This document shows positions 58,246 to 64,000 of a stretch of 64,000 nt of DNA, in pieces. The notes under the pieces are model-generated. The model did no database searches and was not told the DNA's origin. It saw only the letters and a program-made list of their open reading frames with translations. This DNA comes from Magicicada septendecula (lineage: Eukaryota > Arthropoda > Insecta > Hemiptera > Cicadidae): positions 687,905,877 to 687,969,876 of the forward strand of contig CM068368.1 in the NCBI GenBank assembly GCA_034769895.1, in the 5' to 3' direction. Within the stretch, counting starts at the first letter, position 1. Every line of letters starts with the position of its first letter. A program made the position numbers and the translations under genes.

Positions 58246-61187
58246 ACTAAAAAAATCAGTGATTGGACATTTTTTGGTATTGTAAATTTTGGTAATGACC
58301 TTGCAGATATGAACATATGAAGTGTGAAACAACTGAACAGTTATTGACGTATACTTTGTAAATAATGTAGTGAATTCATTTGTGTGTATTGTGACATGTT
58401 AGGTAAATAATGGGTATATGTAGTGGGAAAATGTTGTGATAATAATAATAATATTATTAATATTTTGCAGACTAAATAAATAATAAAAATGATTATGAAG
58501 ACAATAATTAATGCTTTGTAAATTTTGATAATAATAGAAATATGTTGTGTTTTAAGAATCAATTGAAGTAAATAATTTGAGATGTTTAAATTTGTGATTG
58601 AAGGTTATATGTTTGAATTTTATAATGAATTAAATTGTTTGATGAGATTTTAATTTAATAACACTTAATGAATAAATAAATGTTAAATGGTTTATTTTGT
58701 GGAATATCATAATGGTTAAAAATATAGATTAGTAATAAATCTGAAAATTTTGAGGAATCTAATTACAGCGAAGGATAAATAATGAAATGATGATATATAA
58801 AAGAGTTAATGAAAAATTTTAAGTAATAATCTTTCTAAGTTTTTATATAAATTATTTAAAAGAGAATTGTGTGTTTAGTGTATACTAATAATGTCATTTA
58901 AGTATAAATTATTAAGTTTAGTATTACAAAAGATATTTTACTTGTGATTCCCCAACTTTTCGGGCGGTCACGGCCTCACCGAACCCTGACCGTGGAATTG
59001 GTTTAGCTTTAACAGCTATGGTTGGGGCACATTACGATTACGCGCTGACCATACTGGCCATAGCTGTTATCGTTGTAAAGGTGTACTTTGAAATTGATGG
59101 GGGGTAAAATAAAGGGGAATCACCAAACTAGGGAACAGCGGCTACCACTCTGTCCGAGTAGGGACAGCAGAGCCAGGTGGTAGACCCGCATTAAGGGCGC
59201 ATATTTATATAACAGATATTATATCTAGATCTTTTAAAATGTAATGCAGAAGCAAGGACATGGAGATGTCACATTCCTCCAAAACCGCAGTCCTTGTGGA
59301 CGCAACTGGACGCCACAGTCCAGGGGGGGGTCATAGTGTGTGTGGCAGGGAGGTTATCCAAGGGGATAACGTATTAGAAATTTGTTATATTTTAATAATG
59401 ATGATTTGCTACTCAATAATTTTGTTTTGATTTGAAAAATAGATGCACTAAATACTTCCTGTAATGTGTTTATTAAGGCTTATTGTGTTAATTGCATGTA
59501 GTATGTTAGGAATAGGGATTATAAAAATATAATAATATGTTTTCAATGTGTTTATAGATTTTAAAATAAAAATTAAATATGTTTTCAATGTGTTTATAGA
59601 TTTTAAAATAAAATGAAATAAAGTTGTGATAGGTAAAATTTTAAATGGGTTGCAAAAGATAGAAGTGGGTGATAGTAATTATTTGAGTAAAATGTTTGAG
59701 TCGGTCCAAGTTGAAAAATATTGGGGTATTATAGAGAATGAGAGATGAAATACAAGTAATAGAGAATTTGAATATAAGTGGAGACACAGTAGTTATGGAG
59801 AATAATTGTAGAGTTTTGCGCATTATATTGTTGTTTATTTTGATGTTGTTAATTTGTTGTAATTGTAGTAAGGTAATGAGATTGAGATTTTGGGGATGGC
59901 AATTTTGTAGTAGGGGGTAGTGTAATGTGGGAGTCCGCAACATAATGATAAGTTGGGACGGGATTTGGTATCGATTTTAGTGGGAAGGGGTTGCCTTAGG
60001 TAGAATCCAGGAACCAGAGAACGGGAATTGAGCTTTCTTGGGGGGGGGAATACATATCCTATGTACAAAGGGTTAGAGAGTATTTTTTTTATATAAGAGT
60101 AGAAGGTGGCGAATTGAGTTAAAGTAGTAAGTAGTTAAAGGTAGAGAAGGGTTAGTAGAAATTTTGATAGTGGGGTGTCATACTGGTTAAAGATTTTGTA
60201 AGGGAGCGTTAGAGTAATAAAAGGGGAAGATTATGGGTAAATGCCAAGTTGATAAAGTGAATTATAATGAATAACGTAGAATCACCCAAATTAATGAAAG
60301 GGAATAATAAACGAAATGATGTGTAAAACGAAGATTGAAAAAAAAAAATAAAAAAAATAATATTTTTTGTTGAAAGAGAATTAATAAAAGTAAAGTGAGT
60401 TTAAAAGATAATTTTATGATTTTATATGCAAATTCAATGATGTAAAGTGTGTAAATTTTAAATATAAATTGTTTATTTTAAGATGATAATAACAATGTGA
60501 ATTAGGAGTGTACTATGTTTTCTTATGTTATATTGTGTTTGTTAGTGTAAGAGAATTTTATGAATTTAAATATTTTAAATGCATTTTAAATTGGGGATGA
60601 GAGAAATGTAATATGGTAATGGGAAATGTTTGTGAGTCAGTCGTCTGTTTATTTAAATTCTGATGGGAATCAGGGCAATGATTTTGAATTTTGGGATAAA
60701 GTTAACAAGAGAAAGTAGATAGAATGAGATTATGGAATTTTAAAAGGGAATCATGTGTTGTTAGGTATTTTGATATATATGTTAGAAATAAGTAAAAACA
60801 AAACCAGTGCTTCTTAGCGCAAACCAGCACCGCTAGGGGGAAACAGATCAGTTGGGGATATGGTGTTATATAAGGCCACTATTTGAAATTTGATTTGTTG
60901 TTTCAGTGTTTGGTGATGCTGTGGCGGCGGACCTGAGCTGGCCAGCGCGTCAGAGCAGGGGCGTTAAGTATCTGTCTGACTCTACGGTGTTGGGATCTCG
61001 AGAGAGAAGTCCAGTATTGTCATTCAGGTGCGGTCACAGTCACCGGACCAAGGGTGAGTTGATTATTTTTTTTTGTAAACCATACAGGGGGTTGTGGCGA
61101 CATATCCTGGCTGATCCCTTTGGCAAGTATGAATGTGTCAATGAGATTTTTTATGCTTCGGCATAAAATATCTCATTGAGGGGGTAT
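58246..61187 (+). other. Unit 5 3' noncoding region with structured RNA
   Basis: Hairpin region 58961-59323, membrane-segment frame 59738-59920, hairpin V 61139-61178. A private change CAAGGACATGG occurs just after the left arm of hairpin IV; the arm itself is unchanged. Confidence 0.6.
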
Positions 61188-61949
61188 TGTAACGGGCCTA
61201 TTTCAGGGTAATAAGGAAATTTGTATTTTTTTTATTTTGTTAAAGCAGATAACATGTTTGTTTAAATAATTGGGACAAAATGTACCAACAAAGGTAAATT
61301 TAGTGGTAGGCGACGGTAGCGAAGGTGGTACGACTGATTGACAATATTGTATGTAAATTATTGAAACGAGTTTTATGAACTTAACAACCGACAAACTGTG
61401 CCAAGGGCAGCTTCAAGGACACAAAACCAGTCAACAAGTTATGCAACGAAACATCGGACCACCTGACGTCAACATATACGTCAGCGCTTTACATAACAAG
61501 GAATGTGGGTGGAGTGTGCCACTAGCTTTGTCACACTCACAGAACAAGCAGTCGGAAAACAACATCTACTAGTGACGGACACATAAAAAAAACTGTCGCG
61601 TCCGCCGCCGGCCGGCTGTGCGTGATTTTCGCACCCGCAGCACCTTATAAAATGTGAATAAAATATTTAAATATGATTTAACAGCTGAAATTCATAATAA
61701 AAATGTGATTAACAGTTTATTTACACTATAACAGTTCGGAAATTATGAAGTGAAAGTTAAAAAAATAATCGATGTAGTGCGGGTGGAGCGATATGACGTC
61801 TTTTGGACTGATTGGCAGATAAGTAACCAACAAGAGTTAAATCTAAAACCGTTTGAAAGCAAATTTTTGAGAATGTTTACCAAAGAACTGGCAGCCAAAA
61901 AATAAAATTTAACTAATGAATTAATTAAACATGGGAGGGGTATAGAAAT

Positions 61950-61984
<35 letters not shown>

Positions 61985-62438
61985 ATATAGAAATTTAAAA
62001 GAAGTGCTGGTTTGTGTAGATATATAATCATTAAATGTAATTATTGGTGAAATATAATCAAAGAAATATAATTAATAAATAAGACCAAATCAATAATGAA
62101 AAAGAGGTACGGAAATTAATTTTAATGGCATTCATTTCATGAGTTCATAGTTAAGTTGGCAATAGTATGTAAGTGTAGGAAAAGAAGTTTTATTTTTTTG
62201 TTGTGTGCATTATAGAGTAAATAAACCTTTTGTTCATTGCCAATGTGAATTAAATTAATTATTACAAATAAACCATTCTGATCTCCTGTTCGCCGAAAAG
62301 GACCCGAAAATGGTAAGTACTAAATTTCTTGTAGTTAATAAATACAAGATGGCGCCCGACAGTAAAAAATTGAATCAAATTTAAAATCAATAATGTTTTA
62401 TATTTCTTTTATTAATATCAATAAATTGAAAAGTATCA
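61188..62438 (+). repeat. Family C LTR 6 (shared by units 5 and 6)
   Basis: 1251 bases with the shortest AG tract (30 bases, uninterrupted). Shares GTTCGG and the uninterrupted tract with LTR 1, other markers with LTRs 4 and 5. Primer site 62440-62457. Confidence 0.88.
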
Positions 62439-62698
62439 ATGGCGCCCGAACAGGGACAATTTTATATAAAGAGATTTATATAAAATACAGCCTACGGGGA
62501 GAGCAGAATGGTTGTTTGAGGTAAAAATAAATTTTTTTTTAGGTACGTAAAGTAGACGTAGATATGGGGTTATGTTTTGATAGTGTTATGTATATAGTGA
62601 ATTATTTGTTTATGAGTATTGTGAGCTAACATGGGTAACTAGTGTGTATGAGGTGAGTTATATTATATAAAGGGTATTATAATAAAAATATTTTAAAT

Positions 62699-64000
62699 AT
62701 GGCTAAGATACAAGAAAACGATAGTGGTTTTGTATGGAAGGAGTGGGAAAGCGAATTTAAAGGGGTTGTAGGTGAAATGACAAACGAGGAATGGGGTAGG
62801 TTAGACGATAGTTTAACACGAATGGAAGAACAGGAAGAGGGAATATTCGCAGAAATTAAGAAGCACAGTGATGATATTGATAGTGAGGTGACAAGTAATA
62901 AAGGTAAGATCGTTGAAGCAATAGTAGTAGTAAATAAGACTGTGAATAGGCCTAATGATGTCGACAGTGTGGGGGTAGAAAAAAAAGAGCGTTCATTGGA
63001 GGACGTGATGAATTTGTTGATAAAAATGAATGAAATGTGGGATAAACATTTTAACGAACTAAGCACAAAGATGAACAAACAAGACGAAAAGTGGGGAGGA
63101 GAGAGATATCAATTAAAAAAGAATACAGAAGTTGAGTTAACACAGGTAAGTGGGAATAATGTCTTTGATAATAGTGAAGAAATAATTAACCAGGTGAGTG
63201 ACAATTCGAATAACAGTGACCAAATAGTGGGAGAAGTAGTGTTGACTAGTGATGATAATGATATTAATTACAATTCTGAGGTAAGTAGGAGTGATAATTA
63301 TGACAATATAAGTGAAAATATGATGTTAAACAATAATGGAGTAAATATAGAGAGTACTGATGATGTTTTAGAATGTAATAATGGAATGTCAGTATGTATT
63401 AATGTATTAAGGAGAGTGAGTGAAGAGAGTTATGTTGGGGGTATGAAGCAGGGGGTAAATTTTCCCCATATTTATGGTGAACCAAGGTGTTCACAAATGT
63501 TGTTGTTGAAGGGTAAGAATCCCTTGTTATTGGAAGACATGAGGTCTTTGAATTGTTCCCCGAATTTTTATAAATTAGTACCCTCTGCATGGAGTGAGAG
63601 AGAAAGTGAGATATGGTGTTATGGTGAGGGAGATATAGATAGAGGGTGGTGTATTGAAAGAGAGATAGAATTATACAAGTTAAAAAGAAATTATGATGAA
63701 TTGAGGAAAAGATTAGAAGGGGTGAAGATGAACCATATAAAATACTTACCTGTCGAAAGAGAGATAGAGAATTATTTTAATAATAATTTTATAAATAATA
63801 ATGACTTACCTGACGTGATAGTAGAGGAATATAAAAATGATGAAACAGCTTACCTGACATTGACCAATAATACTGATGGAGACTGGACAATAATACCTGA
63901 TGTTGACAAGGTTTATGAAATATTAATAGGGAATAACCCTATAAATTATAATGGTATGATGAATGGAATAAAGTTAGTGGATTATAATAATAATAATAAT
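62699..64000 (+). CDS. Family C gag-position protein, unit 6 (partial, runs off edge)
   Basis: Open from its ATG to the window end (434 codons) without the unit 2/3 lesion. At the FA(Q/E)IKK site it reads GCAGAAATT, combining the units 2-5 GCA with the unit 1 GAA, so it is intermediate between the two sequence types. Confidence 0.75.
   Translation, partial: MAKIQENDSGFVWKEWESEFKGVVGEMTNEEWGRLDDSLTRMEEQEEGIFAEIKKHSDDIDSEVTSNKGKIVEAIVVVNKTVNRPNDVDSVGVEKKERSLEDVMNLLIKMNEMWDKHFNELSTKMNKQDEKWGGERYQLKKNTEVELTQVSGNNVFDNSEEIINQVSDNSNNSDQIVGEVVLTSDDNDINYNSEVSRSDNYDNISENMMLNNNGVNIESTDDVLECNNGMSVCINVLRRVSEESYVGGMKQGVNFPHIYGEPRCSQMLLLKGKNPLLLEDMRSLNCSPNFYKLVPSAWSERESEIWCYGEGDIDRGWCIEREIELYKLKRNYDELRKRLEGVKMNHIKYLPVEREIENYFNNNFINNNDLPDVIVEEYKNDETAYLTLTNNTDGDWTIIPDVDKVYEILIGNNPINYNGMMNGIKLVDYNNNNN

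Larger units (their letters stand above)
31900..64000 (+). mobile_element. Family C tandem LTR-element array (5 full units + 1 partial)
   Basis: Units start at 31900, 37739, 43600, 49503, 55351 and 61188. Each is LTR + primer site + gag-position gene + structured noncoding region + polypurine tract, and the next LTR follows at once, so neighbouring units share one LTR. Unit lengths are 5839, 5861, 5903, 5848 and 5837 bases, and the sixth runs off the window. No host DNA or target duplication lies between units. The units are nearly identical but carry distinct small variants, which argues against a simple assembly loop. The left edge interrupts element D after GCCG (31896-31899). Confidence 0.9.

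Noticed and set aside
31900..64000. Array as a pure assembly artefact
   Set aside because: Units differ by private indels and substitutions, and unit lengths vary. A collapsed or looped assembly would give identical copies. It still needs long-read proof, since copies from elsewhere could have been chained together.
1..64000. CRISPR arrays, tRNA or rRNA genes, bacterial operons
   Set aside because: No short regularly spaced repeats, no tRNA box A/B pair or cloverleaf, and no rRNA segments were recognised. The repeats are long transposon units.

Overview
The window looks like AT-rich, repeat-dense animal nuclear DNA, most likely from an arthropod. It has introns, eukaryotic splice sites, LTR promoters with TATA boxes, and decayed hAT, mariner and P/THAP9-type DNA transposons. 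No bacterial features, rRNA or tRNA genes were seen. The species cannot be named from the sequence.

Layout. 1005-1764 is a decayed hAT (ZMYM1-like) transposase on the minus strand, with a possible hAT end near 2296-2340. 2681-8342 is a complete LTR retroelement (family A) that carries one gag-position ORF and no pol. 9044-19462 is a second complete LTR element (family B). It is flanked by GGGT duplications, its gag is broken, and a 3.19 kb solo-LTR-like insertion (family E) sits inside that gag. 20145-22821 holds two phase-compatible exons of an unidentified host gene on the minus strand, and element B lies beyond its 3' end. 23650-24450 is a dead mariner transposase. 24710-29480 is a P/THAP9-like transposase pseudogene that begins with a split THAP domain. 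It is cut by a minus-strand LTR fragment (family D, 29481-31899). D is cut in turn by a tandem array of family C, which starts at 31900 and runs off the right edge. The array is LTR-internal-LTR-internal without intervening host DNA: five full units of 5.84-5.90 kb and a sixth, partial one.

Families A, B and C are related. All have TGTAACGG...CA LTRs of 1.07-1.28 kb and a primer-binding site one base after the LTR (an exact tRNA-Lys3-type match in C). All encode one protein with a coiled coil and a C-terminal [DN]DGG, have an ORF2 start overlapping the gag stop but no pol behind it, and carry a long 3' noncoding region. A and B have 4-bp target duplications. The 3' region holds several RNA hairpins whose arms change in a compensatory way between families. 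The last has a C(UUCG)G loop and sits directly before the polypurine tract and 3' LTR. A splice donor lies in U5, before the primer-binding site, in all four families. The most likely reading is a lineage of non-autonomous, gag-only LTR elements that rely on a partner for reverse transcriptase and keep a structured cis-acting RNA. Family C has expanded into a tandem array, probably by LTR-LTR recombination.
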